Origin: Ectopseudomonas alcaliphila
GTDB lineage: Bacteria > Pseudomonadota > Gammaproteobacteria > Pseudomonadales > Pseudomonadaceae
Length of the DNA stretch: 64,000 bases
Assembly (NCBI RefSeq): GCF_900101755.1
Contig: NZ_FNAE01000008.1
Location: forward strand, 1 to 64,000
Direction of reading: 5' to 3'
The notes beneath the pieces are model-generated. The model saw only the letters and a list, made by a program, of their open reading frames with translations. It searched no databases and was not told where the DNA came from. The translations under genes were made by a program, and so were the position numbers. Below are positions 9,258 to 17,596 of the stretch, piece after piece (position 1 is the first letter of the stretch; every line of letters begins with the position of its first letter).

Positions 9258-9929
9258 TTATTCGCCGACACTGATGGTCAGACCGGCGGCAATCGCAAAA
9301 GGTGTCAGGGTCACCGCCAGGGCAGTGAGGCTCGCCAGCCACAACAGGTGGCCGCTAGCCGGCAGTCCTTGCAAGGCCGCCTGCAGCGCCCCGCTGCCAA
9401 GAATCAGCACCGGGATGTACAGCGGCAGGATCAGCAGCGCCAGCAGCAGGCCGCCGCGCTTGAGACCAACGGTGAGCGCCGCGCCCACCGCGCCGAGCAG
9501 GCTCAGCACCGGAGTGCCGAGCAGCAGGGAAATCAGCAGTACCGGCAGGCAACGCCCAGGCAGACCGAGCATCAGTGCCAGCACAGGCGCCAGCAAAACC
9601 AGCGCCAGACCACTGAAAAGCCAGTGTGCCAGCACCTTGGCCAACACCAGAAGAGGCAGGGGGTGCGACGAAAGGACCCACTGCTCGAGCGAGCCGTCCT
9701 CGAAATCACTGCGGAAAAGCCCGTCCAGCGAGAGCAGCACGGCCAAAAGGGCCGCCACCCAGACCAGGCCCGGAGAAAGGGTTTGCAACAATTGCGTCTC
9801 AGGCCCCACTGCCAATGGGAACAGCGCGATGACGATGGCGAAGAACACCAGCGGATTGGCCAGGTCGGATGGGCGACGAGCGAGCAAGCGCATTTCGCGC
9901 GACAGCAGCTGGGTGAAGACGTTACTCAT
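9258..9929 (-). CDS. ccmB: Haem exporter permease CcmB
   Basis: A 223-residue protein with six hydrophobic helices, starting SNVFTQLLSREMRLLARRPS, typical of CcmB. It is the membrane subunit of the CcmAB ABC unit, whose ATP hydrolysis is needed to release haem-loaded CcmE. It overlaps ccmA by 4 bases and is separated from ccmC by 59 bases, the only real gap in the operon. Confidence 0.93.
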   Translation of the reverse strand: MSNVFTQLLSREMRLLARRPSDLANPLVFFAIVIALFPLAVGPETQLLQTLSPGLVWVAALLAVLLSLDGLFRSDFEDGSLEQWVLSSHPLPLLVLAKVLAHWLFSGLALVLLAPVLALMLGLPGRCLPVLLISLLLGTPVLSLLGAVGAALTVGLKRGGLLLALLILPLYIPVLILGSGALQAALQGLPASGHLLWLASLTALAVTLTPFAIAAGLTISVGE

Positions 9930-10570
9930 GCGGCGTACTGCCCCAGATCCAGATCACGATAAGTCGCTGGTTTGTGTTGCAGGCTGTGGTGGGTGGTCAG
10001 CACCACCACACCGCCGCGCTCGCAATGGCTGGCCAGGTGCGCTTCGAGTTGCGCCACACCGCTCTTGTCCAGTGCGGTGAACGGCTCATCGAGCACCCAC
10101 AACGGCGGCGTATCGGCCAGATACAGGCGTGCCAGGGCGACACGGCGCTGTTGGCCGGCCGACAGGGTATGACAGGGAACATCCTCGAAACCGCGCAGAC
10201 CAACTGCCTCCAGCGCCTGCCAGATCGCCTCGCGACTCGCTGGGCGATGCAACGCACAGAGCCAGGCCAGGTTTTCTTCGGCGCTCAGCAGCCCCTTGAT
10301 CCCAGCGGCATGGCCGATCCATAGCAGGTTGCGCGCCAGCTCGCTGCGTTGTTCAGCCAGGGCCTGGCCCTGCAGGAAGATGTCACCGACAGTCGGCTGA
10401 CGCAGCCCGGCGATCAGCCTTAGCAGGCTGGTCTTACCGCTGCCGTTGGGGCCACTGATCTGCAACATGTCGCCTGGCTGCAGGGCAAAATGCAGCTGCT
10501 CGAAGAGCATGCGCCAGTCCCGCTCACAGCTGAGCGCCACGGCTTCGAGAAGGGGAACGGGACGGGTCAT
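9926..10570 (-). CDS. ccmA: Cytochrome c biogenesis ATP-binding protein CcmA
   Basis: A 214-residue ABC ATPase. Walker A is GPNGSGKTS (40-48), the signature motif HTLSAGQQRRVALARL, and Walker B LWVLDEPFTALD. It is the cytoplasmic energy subunit of CcmAB and the first gene of the ccm operon. A TATAAT hexamer on the minus strand at 10653-10658 is a possible -10 about 80 bases upstream, but no good -35 was seen. Confidence 0.93.
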   Translation of the reverse strand: MTRPVPLLEAVALSCERDWRMLFEQLHFALQPGDMLQISGPNGSGKTSLLRLIAGLRQPTVGDIFLQGQALAEQRSELARNLLWIGHAAGIKGLLSAEENLAWLCALHRPASREAIWQALEAVGLRGFEDVPCHTLSAGQQRRVALARLYLADTPPLWVLDEPFTALDKSGVAQLEAHLASHCERGGVVVLTTHHSLQHKPATYRDLDLGQYAA

Positions 10571-10709
10571 CGATACCTGGCAGGGTTAAAGTCGACGGTG
10601 CTCCGGCCGCTATACTGACGCGTGCCGGAAGTGCGGTGCGGAACGGGCCGGCATTATACATGTCGCATCACTGTCCCCGCAGTCAGCATTTTCGACAGGG
10701 TGTTAATCA

Positions 10710-10767
10710 CGTAGGGTGTACCGTACGCACCTCCCACCGAAAGCCGGTGCGCACGGCGCAGCCTACG
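10710..10767. repeat. REP-like imperfect palindrome
   Basis: Two 22-base arms, CGTAGGGTGTACCGTACGCACC and, on the opposite strand, CGTAGGCTGCGCCGTGCGCACC. They differ at about four positions and are separated by 14 bases. Similar CGTAGGGTGCGCCGTGCGCACC-type palindromes are, from memory, scattered between genes of several Pseudomonas genomes. It lies in the leader of the plus-strand FliK-like gene. Confidence 0.55.
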
Positions 10768-10800
10768 GCACCTGCAAAGGACGGAGCCCAACGAAAGCCC

Positions 10801-12330
10801 ATGAGCGAAATCAGCAGCCCACGCCCACTTCCCCCCTCCGTGCCGGTAATTCGCAACACTGCGAGCGCGGCTGACCTGGCCGTGCGCCTGTTGCAGCCGC
10901 TGGAAGGCATGCTGGCGGCCGGCGAAAGCGCCAAGGCCGAAGTCGTCGCGATTCGCGAGCAGGCGCAAAGCTTCCAGCTTTTGCTCAAACTGACCCTCGC
11001 AGGTGGCAAGCAGGCCACTCTGCAAGCCGAAAGCCCCAGGCCATTGGCCCAGGGCAGCGCACTGGTGGTCACCGCACTGTCCGACACCCGCCTGGCGCTG
11101 GCCTTGCAGGCTGGCGGCGACAAGCCGCTGACCAGCCTCGACCTCCAGCAACTGCCGCCCGGCACATTGGTCCAGGGCAAAGTGGTCAGCCGCGACACGT
11201 TGCCGCCGCAGGGCGCGCAGACGATCTATCGCCTGGTGGTAAACCTGCTCAATACCCCGCTTGCCGGCAGCCAGCTGGCGCTCGACAGTCCGCTGGCACT
11301 GCCACTCGGCAGCCTGCTCAGCGCCCAGGTTCAGGGTAGCCAGAGCCTCGCCTTCCTGCCTCTCAGTGGCCGCCTCGATCAACTGGTGCTGGGCCAGCAA
11401 CTGGCCGCACAACAGAATCGCCAGGCCTCGCTGGAAGGTTTGTTCAAGGGCCTGCAAAAGCTGAGCGGCGGCGACGAAGCGCTGCGCGGCAGCATCGACA
11501 AGCTGCTTGGCGCCCTCCCCGACAGCACCCAGTTGAGTACCGCCAAAGGCCTGGCGCAGGCACTCGAAGGCAGCGGTGTGCTGCTCGAAGCCAAACTGCT
11601 GCAGGGGCAGACCGGCACATTGCCGCAGGACCTGAAGGCCAACCTGCTGCGCCTGATCGCCCAGCTTATGCCGCAACTGCCAGGTGGCACCGGTCCCCTT
11701 GCCGGCCTGCAGAGCGCCCTCAGCCAGAACCTGCCCAACCTGGCCCGGCAACTGCTCGGGGCAGGCGCTGCCGGCTCGGCGCGCCAACAGGCATTGACCT
11801 TCCCATTACCTTCGCGCCTGTTGCAAAACATGGATGGCGAGGCCGACCTGGAAACCCTGCTGAAGCTCGCCGCAGCGGCCGTCTCACGGCTGCAGACCCA
11901 CCAACTGTCGAGCCTGGCGCAAACCCAGGTCGACGCCAACGGCAACCTGCTGACCACCTGGCAGCTGGAGCTGCCCATGCGTCATCAGCAGGAAGTGATT
12001 CCCCTGCAGATCAAACTGCAGCGTGAAGACAGCGGCAAGGCGGAAAAAACGGAGCAAAAGGAGACGCTCTGGCGCGTGGAACTGGCCTTCGACCTCGATC
12101 ACCTTGGCCCGCTGCAGGTTCGCGCCCAGCTGCTACGCGGCAGCCTCTCCAGCCAGCTATGGGCCGAACGCGCCGATACCGCCTCGCTGATCACCGCCGA
12201 ACTGGGCAATCTGCGGGAACGCCTGCTGGCCGCAGGCCTGGAGGTCGGCGAACTGGCCTGTAGCCAGGGCATGCCGCCGCAAGGGCCGAAAACCTCGCTG
12301 GAACAACGCTGGGTGGATGAAACCGCATGA
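10801..12330 (+). CDS. FliK-like hook-length control domain protein (second FliK-type protein)
   Basis: A 509-residue protein. The N-terminal and central parts are Leu/Gln/Ala-rich with low complexity. The last 130 residues or so (LSSLAQTQVDANGNLL through the end) resemble the FliK C-terminal domain, which binds FlhB and switches export specificity; they include LDHLGPLQVRAQL and LRERLLAAGLEVGEL. It differs from the main FliK further along the cluster. The start at 10801 is preceded by AAGGACGGAG. It overlaps the following FlhB-like gene by 4 bases, which supports a functional pair, like ylqG-ylqH of Bacillus as I recall it. Confidence 0.75.
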   Translation: MSEISSPRPLPPSVPVIRNTASAADLAVRLLQPLEGMLAAGESAKAEVVAIREQAQSFQLLLKLTLAGGKQATLQAESPRPLAQGSALVVTALSDTRLALALQAGGDKPLTSLDLQQLPPGTLVQGKVVSRDTLPPQGAQTIYRLVVNLLNTPLAGSQLALDSPLALPLGSLLSAQVQGSQSLAFLPLSGRLDQLVLGQQLAAQQNRQASLEGLFKGLQKLSGGDEALRGSIDKLLGALPDSTQLSTAKGLAQALEGSGVLLEAKLLQGQTGTLPQDLKANLLRLIAQLMPQLPGGTGPLAGLQSALSQNLPNLARQLLGAGAAGSARQQALTFPLPSRLLQNMDGEADLETLLKLAAAAVSRLQTHQLSSLAQTQVDANGNLLTTWQLELPMRHQQEVIPLQIKLQREDSGKAEKTEQKETLWRVELAFDLDHLGPLQVRAQLLRGSLSSQLWAERADTASLITAELGNLRERLLAAGLEVGELACSQGMPPQGPKTSLEQRWVDETA

Positions 12331-12668
12331 GCCGCAAGCCGAAGTCCGAAGCGCGTCAGGCCATCGCCCTCAACTACGACGGGCAGAACGCGCCGATACT
12401 CAGCGCCAAGGGTGATGACGAGCTGGCCGAAGCCATCCTCGCCATCGCTCGCGAATACGAAGTACCGATTTACGAAAATGCCGAGTTGGTGCGTCTGCTG
12501 GCGCGTCTGGAACTGGGCGACGCCATTCCGGAAGCATTGTATCGCTGCATCGCCGAGATCATCGCCTTCGCCTGGCACCTGCAGGGCAAGGCCCCGCCGG
12601 GTTTCGAGGCCGATGCCGAGCGCGACGTCACCCCGCCGCTTCCCTTGCTCAAGGGTCCGGCGAACTGA
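12327..12668 (+). CDS. Stand-alone FlhB C-terminal domain protein (FlhX/YlqH-like)
   Basis: A 113-residue soluble protein that aligns by eye with the part of FlhB after its NPTH cleavage site. Compare QAIALNYDGQNAPILSAKG here with FAVALKYDPEKGSAPLLLAKG in the FlhB of this window (split for length), and AEIIAFAWHLQ with AQVLAYVYQLR. The NPTH tetrapeptide and all transmembrane helices are missing. Similar single-domain proteins can replace the cleaved FlhB fragment in Helicobacter. It is coupled to the FliK-like gene and its 3' end overlaps the convergent rhodanese gene by 20 bases. Confidence 0.8.
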   Translation: MSRKPKSEARQAIALNYDGQNAPILSAKGDDELAEAILAIAREYEVPIYENAELVRLLARLELGDAIPEALYRCIAEIIAFAWHLQGKAPPGFEADAERDVTPPLPLLKGPAN

Positions 12669-13092
12669 GTGCCAGGCGCTCGTTGACGCTGCCCTTGCTG
12701 CTTGGCATATCGAACAGCTGCCAGGCGAAGTAACCGCCACGAAAATAGAACACACGGGTAAAACCCCAGCCAACTGCCTGCTCGACTGCAACGGCGCTCT
12801 GCGCGCACACCTCACTGTCGCAATAGATGACCAGGGGCACCTCGCGCGGCCACGGCACCTGCGCCAGAGATGCAAAGCGCCCGCGCAGATCCAGATGGAT
12901 GGCTCCCTCGATATGCCCCCAGCCCCACTCGCGGGCCGGCCGCACATCGATGAACAGTGCGCCGTGGTCGTGCAAGTGCTTGGCCTGTATGACGTTGACC
13001 GTGATCGCACCCGCGACCTGCAGCGGCGCCTCCTGAGCAACCAGAGGCTGGCAGAGCAGCCAGCCAACGCAAACCAAAACCAGACGATGCAT
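12649..13092 (-). CDS. Exported rhodanese-like domain protein
   Basis: A 147-residue protein with a signal peptide (MHRLVLVCVGW..LVAQ) and one rhodanese fold. It has the IDVRPAREWGWGHIEGAIHL entry motif and a candidate catalytic cysteine in VIYCDSEVCAQSA. It would be periplasmic. The second Cys in the loop (CDSEVC) is unusual and could form a disulfide with the first. Sulfur-transfer activity and substrate are unknown. The ATG at 13092 fits the signal peptide; the upstream in-frame extension does not. Confidence 0.8.
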   Translation of the reverse strand: MHRLVLVCVGWLLCQPLVAQEAPLQVAGAITVNVIQAKHLHDHGALFIDVRPAREWGWGHIEGAIHLDLRGRFASLAQVPWPREVPLVIYCDSEVCAQSAVAVEQAVGWGFTRVFYFRGGYFAWQLFDMPSSKGSVNERLALSSPDP

Positions 13093-13180
13093 GACCAATC
13101 CCCCGTGACGACCACAGCTGGATGAACCACTGCCTTCTATCAGCGTAGATGGACACACAGGGGGCTCTAGGATTGATTGC

Positions 13181-13198
13181 GCAGGCGACAAGGCCTGC
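13181..13198. terminator. Small hairpin past the end of the chemotaxis operon
   Basis: GCAGGC-GACAAG-GCCTGC, a 6-bp GC-rich stem 40 bases beyond the stop of the DUF2802 gene. There is no T-tract on either strand, so it may only be a processing or stability hairpin. Confidence 0.25.
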
Positions 13199-13237
13199 TA
13201 AGAACGCGCTCGACTATGCGTCAAGGCTTGAGGGAGG

Positions 13238-13660
13238 CTATTGCGGCTGGCCAGCCTTGGGTGTGTGCAGGCGGCTGATCAGTTCGGCCTCGGCCTTGCT
13301 CAGGCCGCAGGACTGGGTCAGGTCCTCGACGCTCGCGCCCATGCCTACCAGGCGTGCAGCCTGGGTGAAAGACAGGCTGCTGGGGTCACGCTGTTCGATC
13401 TGGCTGACCTTGTCCGGCAACGGCGCCACCACGCGGCGCAGCTCATGCAGCTCTTCGCCCATGCGAATGCTGCCGGTCAGGTAGGCGTCGAGACGTTTAC
13501 TCAGTTCCCTGATCCGCGCATCGCGCACGGCGTCACGCTTGGCCTGCTCGTCCAGCAGGCGCTGCTGGTTGCGGTACAGGCCTTTGCAGACGATGCCCAG
13601 TGCCACGCACAGCAGCGCCACGAAGGCCAGGGCCGCGGCAAGCATGGCAAACTCGGACAT
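13238..13660 (-). CDS. DUF2802 membrane-anchored coiled-coil protein
   Basis: A 140-residue protein with one N-terminal helix (about 5-27), then a charged coiled coil (EQAKRDAVRDARIRELSKRL), and a C-terminal helix-turn-helix-like stretch (AARLVGMGASVEDLTQSCGLSKAEAELI) typical of DUF2802. This C-terminal part resembles the recognition region of small DNA-binding helices, but no DNA role is known to me. It is the last gene of the cheW operon, 3 bases after cheW, as in other pseudomonads. Confidence 0.8.
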   Translation of the reverse strand: MSEFAMLAAALAFVALLCVALGIVCKGLYRNQQRLLDEQAKRDAVRDARIRELSKRLDAYLTGSIRMGEELHELRRVVAPLPDKVSQIEQRDPSSLSFTQAARLVGMGASVEDLTQSCGLSKAEAELISRLHTPKAGQPQ

Positions 13661-13663
13661 GGC

Positions 13664-14143
13664 TCAGATGCTCTCCAGCTCCGACCATTCTTCCTCGGAC
13701 ATCATCTTGTCCAGCTCGACCAGGATCAGCAGCTCGCCGTTCTTGTTGCACACGCCCTGGATGAACTTGGCCGACTCGTCGTTGCCGACGTTCGGTGCAG
13801 TCTCGATCTCGGACTGACGCAGATAGACCACTTCGGCCACGCTATCGACCAGAATGCCGACCACTTGCTTGTCCGCTTCGATGATGACGATACGAGTGTT
13901 GTCGGTGACCGGCGCCGAACCCAGGCCGAAACGCTGGCGGGTATCGATCACGGTGACCACATTGCCGCGCAGGTTGATGATGCCCAGCACGTAGCTCGGA
14001 GCGCCCGGTACCGGGGCGATCTCGGTGTAGCGCAGGACTTCCTGCACCTGCATCACGTTGATGCCGTAGGTCTCGTTGTCCAGGCGAAAGGTCACCCACT
14101 GCAGAATCGGATCTTCGGCACCTTGTGCAGAACTTTTCTTCAT
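13664..14143 (-). CDS. cheW: Chemotaxis coupling protein CheW
   Basis: A 159-residue adaptor that links chemoreceptors to CheA in the cytoplasmic array. The CheW fold is visible as WVTFRLDNETYGINVMQVQE, VLGIINLRGNVVTVIDTRQR and IVIIEADKQVVGILVDSVAEV. The start codon lies 95 bases downstream of parP. The short intergenic stretch contains a 14-base perfect palindrome (GCGGGTCGACCCGC at 14182-14195) of unknown meaning. Confidence 0.95.
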   Translation of the reverse strand: MKKSSAQGAEDPILQWVTFRLDNETYGINVMQVQEVLRYTEIAPVPGAPSYVLGIINLRGNVVTVIDTRQRFGLGSAPVTDNTRIVIIEADKQVVGILVDSVAEVVYLRQSEIETAPNVGNDESAKFIQGVCNKNGELLILVELDKMMSEEEWSELESI

Positions 14144-14238
14144 GTCCCTAGCCTCGTCAAAAACCGCTCAGTGCGGCATGTGCGGGTCGACCCGCTTGTC
14201 ATCAACTATAGAGCCCGTTGGCACAGGCTCACCAATTC

Positions 14239-15051
14239 TCAATGCAGTTTTCCGCCATTCAGGCGTTTTGCCCCGCCGCTGGCGATCAGTTCGGCCAATG
14301 CCGCCACGTCGAGCAGCGCGCACATGTGCTCGATCACCGTACCGGCCAACCAGGGCCGCTGGGTACGCTGACTGCGCCACTTGACCTCGCTCGGGTCCAG
14401 GCGAATCGAACGGCTGACCTGATGCACCGACAGACCCCACTCGTAGCCCTGCACCGAAATCACGTACTGCAGGCCTTCGCGGAAGTCCTCGCGGTAACGG
14501 TCCGGCATCACCCAGCGCGCGGTGTCCAGCACCTTCAGGTTACCGGCCTGGCTCGGCAGGATACCGAGGAACCACTCCGGCTGACCGAACAGCGGCGTAA
14601 GCTCCTGTCCTTCCAGCGGGTAGATCGACCCCAAACAAATCAATGGCACGGCCAGGGTCAACCCGGCAACGTCGAACAGCAGGCATTCGAACGGCTCCTC
14701 GGCCCAGGCAGGGCGACCATCGGCCAGGACAGCAGCCGGTTGCGGCACCTGTTCGGCAGCGGGGGCAAGCGCTGGCGGCGCTTCGTCGATGACCGGGGCC
14801 TGTATCGGCGCGAGTAATTCAACCGGTGCGACTTCCACCTGTACCTGCGGCTCGACCACGGTAGCCAGTGCGACCGGCGCTACCGGCTCGACCAATCGCG
14901 CATCACGCACCTGCTCCTCGAGCACCGCGGCCTCGAACTCGTCGAGGCTGACGGACATCTCCAGTTCGGCGGCAGCCTCCTGCAGCAACCCGTCGAGGTA
15001 GGACTGCAGGGCCAGCTGGGAACGCGTGGCGGTGGCGACATTACGACTCAT
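14239..15051 (-). CDS. parP: CheW-domain polar array adaptor ParP
   Basis: A 270-residue protein. The N-terminal ~60 residues are helical and acidic. A Pro/Val/Ala-rich linker runs from about 60 to 140, and a CheW-like domain fills the C-terminal half (FECLLFDVAGLTLAVPLICL to VIEHMCALLDVAALAEL). CheW-like proteins beside a ParA-type ATPase in a che operon are ParP, which in Vibrio binds CheA and the receptors and tethers arrays to the pole. The CheA repeats described below are a candidate partner surface. Confidence 0.8.
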   Translation of the reverse strand: MSRNVATATRSQLALQSYLDGLLQEAAAELEMSVSLDEFEAAVLEEQVRDARLVEPVAPVALATVVEPQVQVEVAPVELLAPIQAPVIDEAPPALAPAAEQVPQPAAVLADGRPAWAEEPFECLLFDVAGLTLAVPLICLGSIYPLEGQELTPLFGQPEWFLGILPSQAGNLKVLDTARWVMPDRYREDFREGLQYVISVQGYEWGLSVHQVSRSIRLDPSEVKWRSQRTQRPWLAGTVIEHMCALLDVAALAELIASGGAKRLNGGKLH

Positions 15052-15081
15052 GACTGGAACCCGGAATAAGATCTTGACAGC

Positions 15082-15108
15082 CTATCGGCCGCTGCATGCT
15101 CCGACTTG
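15082..15108 (-). promoter_or_regulatory. Candidate sigma-28 (FliA) promoter for parP-cheW
   Basis: On the minus strand CAAG-N15-GCCGATAG. The -10 matches 7 of 8 bases of GCCGATAA and the spacing is exact; the -35 (CAAG for TAAA) is weaker. The predicted start lies about 25 bases before the parP ATG, in the 86-base gap after parC. Confidence 0.4.
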
Positions 15109-15137
15109 AGTGATGCAGTTCAACACAGACGCTCATT

Positions 15138-15926
15138 TCAAGCCACCTGCGCCGCCGGCTGATGACTCAACAGATGCTTGAGTAGCGCACGATAGGCGAT
15201 CACCCCACGGCTGCCCGCATCGAACTGCGAGGGCGTGCGCCCTGCCCGGCTGGCATCACGCAAGCGCGTATCGACCGGAATGTAGGCCGGCCACAGGTGA
15301 TCGGGATAGGTATTGCGCAGCACCCGCAACGTGCTCATGGACGCCTGGGTACGACGGTCGAACAGCGTCGGCACTATGGTGTAGGGCAAGGCCTGCTTGC
15401 GCGAACGGTTGATCATGGCCAGCGTGGTGATCATGCGCTCCAGGCCCTTTACCGCGAGGAACTCGGTCTGTACCGGAATCACCAGTTGCTGGCTGGCTGC
15501 CAGGGCGTTGACCATCAGCACGCCGAGCAATGGCGGGCTGTCGATAACGGCGTGATCGAAATCTTCCCACAGCTGCGCCAGGCTCTTGGCGATCACCAGC
15601 CCCAGGCCACTTTGCCCAGGCGACTGGCGCTCGAGCGTGGCCAGCGCAGTGCTCGACGGCAACAGGGAGATATTCTCGTGACTGGTGCTATGCAGCAACT
15701 GCTTGGGCAGGCCTTGCGGCACATTGCCCTGGTGCAGGAACAGATCGAAGCAACTGTGCTCCAGTGCATCGGGATCATGACCGAAGTAACTGGTCATCGA
15801 CCCGTGCGGATCGAGATCGACCACGACCACACGCTTGCCGGCATCGGCCAACAGGCCTGCCAGAGCGATGGAGGTGGTGGTCTTGCCGACCCCACCCTTC
15901 TGATTGGCTACTGCCCAGACTTTCAT
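15138..15926 (-). CDS. parC: ParA-like polar localisation ATPase ParC
   Basis: A 262-residue MinD/ParA ATPase with the deviant Walker A motif QKGGVGKTT (about 9-17) and switch segments VVVDLDPHGS and HAVIDSPPLLG. It lacks an N-terminal DNA-binding domain. In Vibrio and Pseudomonas this protein recruits chemotaxis arrays to the cell pole with ParP and helps partition them at division. It sits between motD and parP. Confidence 0.88.
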   Translation of the reverse strand: MKVWAVANQKGGVGKTTTSIALAGLLADAGKRVVVVDLDPHGSMTSYFGHDPDALEHSCFDLFLHQGNVPQGLPKQLLHSTSHENISLLPSSTALATLERQSPGQSGLGLVIAKSLAQLWEDFDHAVIDSPPLLGVLMVNALAASQQLVIPVQTEFLAVKGLERMITTLAMINRSRKQALPYTIVPTLFDRRTQASMSTLRVLRNTYPDHLWPAYIPVDTRLRDASRAGRTPSQFDAGSRGVIAYRALLKHLLSHQPAAQVA

Positions 15927-16008
15927 CTTCTCTCATCCTCCCGGCAAGAGGCGCTCAGGCCGAGAATGGCTGTCGCACGCACGCAGCAGGCGACTGGGAT
16001 TTGACGGC

Positions 16009-16818
16009 TCACGACTGTGGAACCCCCGACGCAGACGCTGGTGCAGGTTGCGTGCCAGCCTCCGACTGCTGGGTCGCGGCACTGCCAGCGCCACGTCGCG
16101 TGTCGAGGTTGCGCGAAATCACCAGCACGACCCGGCGGTTACGCCCCCTGCCCTCCGCAGTGGCATTGTCCGCCACCGGCTGGAACTCACCGTAACCTAC
16201 GGCAGCCAGACGTGAAGGGTCGACGCCATCCATGGCCAACATACGCACGATGCTCGCCGCGCGCGCCGAAGACAACTCCCAGTTGGTTGGGTATTGAGCG
16301 GTCTGGATCGGCAGGTTGTCGGTGAATCCCTCTACCTTAACTGGATTCTGATAGGGCGCCAAAATCTTGGCGACCTTTTCGATGATGTCGAACGCCTGAT
16401 TGTTCGGAATGGCATCACCGCTGGGAAACAACAGACTGGAGCTGAGCTCGATCTCGATCCACATCTCGTTGCCGCGCACGGTCAGCTGATCACTCTGGAT
16501 CAGCTCGCCAAACACCTCGCGCACGCTGGACGCGATGCTTTGCAGGGTCGAGTCCGAACTGGGGTCGTCCATCGTGGTGTCGTCAGGCTCGCTGGTGCGC
16601 GGCCGTTCCTCACCGACCGGAATCGGCTTGATCGAGCGATCGGGCTGATTGAACACGCCCGTCAGCGACTCCGAGAGGATCTTGTACTTGCCTTCGTTGA
16701 TCGAGGAAATCGAGTACATCACCACGAAGAAGGCGAATAGCAGGGTAATGAAGTCGGCATAGGAGACCAGCCAACGCTCGTGATTCTCGTGCTCTTCATG
16801 ATGCCGCCTGCGCGCCAT
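16009..16818 (-). CDS. motD: Flagellar stator protein MotD (MotB type)
   Basis: A 269-residue protein: a basic/acidic N-terminus (MARRRHHEEHENHE), one transmembrane helix with the ion-carrying aspartate in SYADFITLLFAFFVV (Asp22), a plug/linker region, and an OmpA-type peptidoglycan-binding domain (about 130-245, TDNLPIQTAQYPTNWELSSA and the GRGRNRRVVLVI ending). MotCD is the second stator of Pseudomonas, needed for swarming. It starts 12 bases after motC. Confidence 0.92.
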   Translation of the reverse strand: MARRRHHEEHENHERWLVSYADFITLLFAFFVVMYSISSINEGKYKILSESLTGVFNQPDRSIKPIPVGEERPRTSEPDDTTMDDPSSDSTLQSIASSVREVFGELIQSDQLTVRGNEMWIEIELSSSLLFPSGDAIPNNQAFDIIEKVAKILAPYQNPVKVEGFTDNLPIQTAQYPTNWELSSARAASIVRMLAMDGVDPSRLAAVGYGEFQPVADNATAEGRGRNRRVVLVISRNLDTRRGAGSAATQQSEAGTQPAPASASGVPQS

Positions 16819-16830
16819 GCCATACCTCCA

Positions 16831-17571
16831 TCAGTCCATGAAGCCTTGCAGCTTCAGTTCGATGGAGCGCGGGTTCTCACCCTCGGCGATGGACAGGATG
16901 CCTTCGAGGAGCATCTCGCGATATCGCGACTGGCGCAGGGCAATGGACTTGAGCTTGTTGCCCGCCGGCAACAACAGCAGGTTGGCGAAGCCGACGCCGT
17001 AGATGGTGGCAACGAACGCCACGGCAATGCCGCTGCCGAGCATGCTCGGATCGGCCAGATTGCCCATCACATGGATCAGTCCCATCACCGCACCGATGAT
17101 GCCAATGGTCGGCGCATAGCCACCCATGCTCTCGAACACCTTGGCGGCCTGGATATCGCGAGCCTCCTGAGTATAGAGATCGACCTCCAGAATGCTGCGA
17201 ATGGATTCCGGCTCGGCGCCGTCGACCAGCAACTGCAGACCTTTGCGCGCATAAGGATCCGGCTCGGCATCGGCCACCGCCTCCAGGCCGAGCAGGCCTT
17301 CCTTGCGCGCCACCATGCTCCACCCGGTCACACGATTGATGCCGCCGACCAGATCGATATGCGGCGGGAAGAAGATCCAGCGCATGATGGCCATGGCACG
17401 CTTGAACACCTGCACCGGCGCCTGCAGAAAAGCCGCGCCCAGGGTGCCGCCGATGACGATCAGCGCCGCCGGACCGTTGAGCAAGGCACCAGCGTGCCCG
17501 CCTTCGAGATAATTGCCGCCCAGAATGGCAACGAACGCCAGGATGACGCCAATCAGGCTCAGTACATCCAT
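16831..17571 (-). CDS. motC: Flagellar stator protein MotC (MotA type)
   Basis: A 246-residue inner-membrane protein with four helices and a large cytoplasmic loop. It starts DVLSLIGVILAFVAILGG and has the MotA segment YAPTIGIIGAVMGLIHVM with GVGFANLLLLP. It pairs with MotD to form the proton channel driving rotation. I prefer the second ATG (17571): GGAA lies 8 bases before it, but only 2 bases before the alternative ATG at 17577. Confidence 0.92.
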   Translation of the reverse strand: MDVLSLIGVILAFVAILGGNYLEGGHAGALLNGPAALIVIGGTLGAAFLQAPVQVFKRAMAIMRWIFFPPHIDLVGGINRVTGWSMVARKEGLLGLEAVADAEPDPYARKGLQLLVDGAEPESIRSILEVDLYTQEARDIQAAKVFESMGGYAPTIGIIGAVMGLIHVMGNLADPSMLGSGIAVAFVATIYGVGFANLLLLPAGNKLKSIALRQSRYREMLLEGILSIAEGENPRSIELKLQGFMD

Positions 17572-17596
17572 GCGCATGTTTCCGACTTAGCGTTCG

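Noticed and set aside
14182..14195. 14-base perfect palindrome between parP and cheW as an operator
   Set aside because: No matching known site or second copy; a palindrome of this length can arise by chance in GC-rich DNA.
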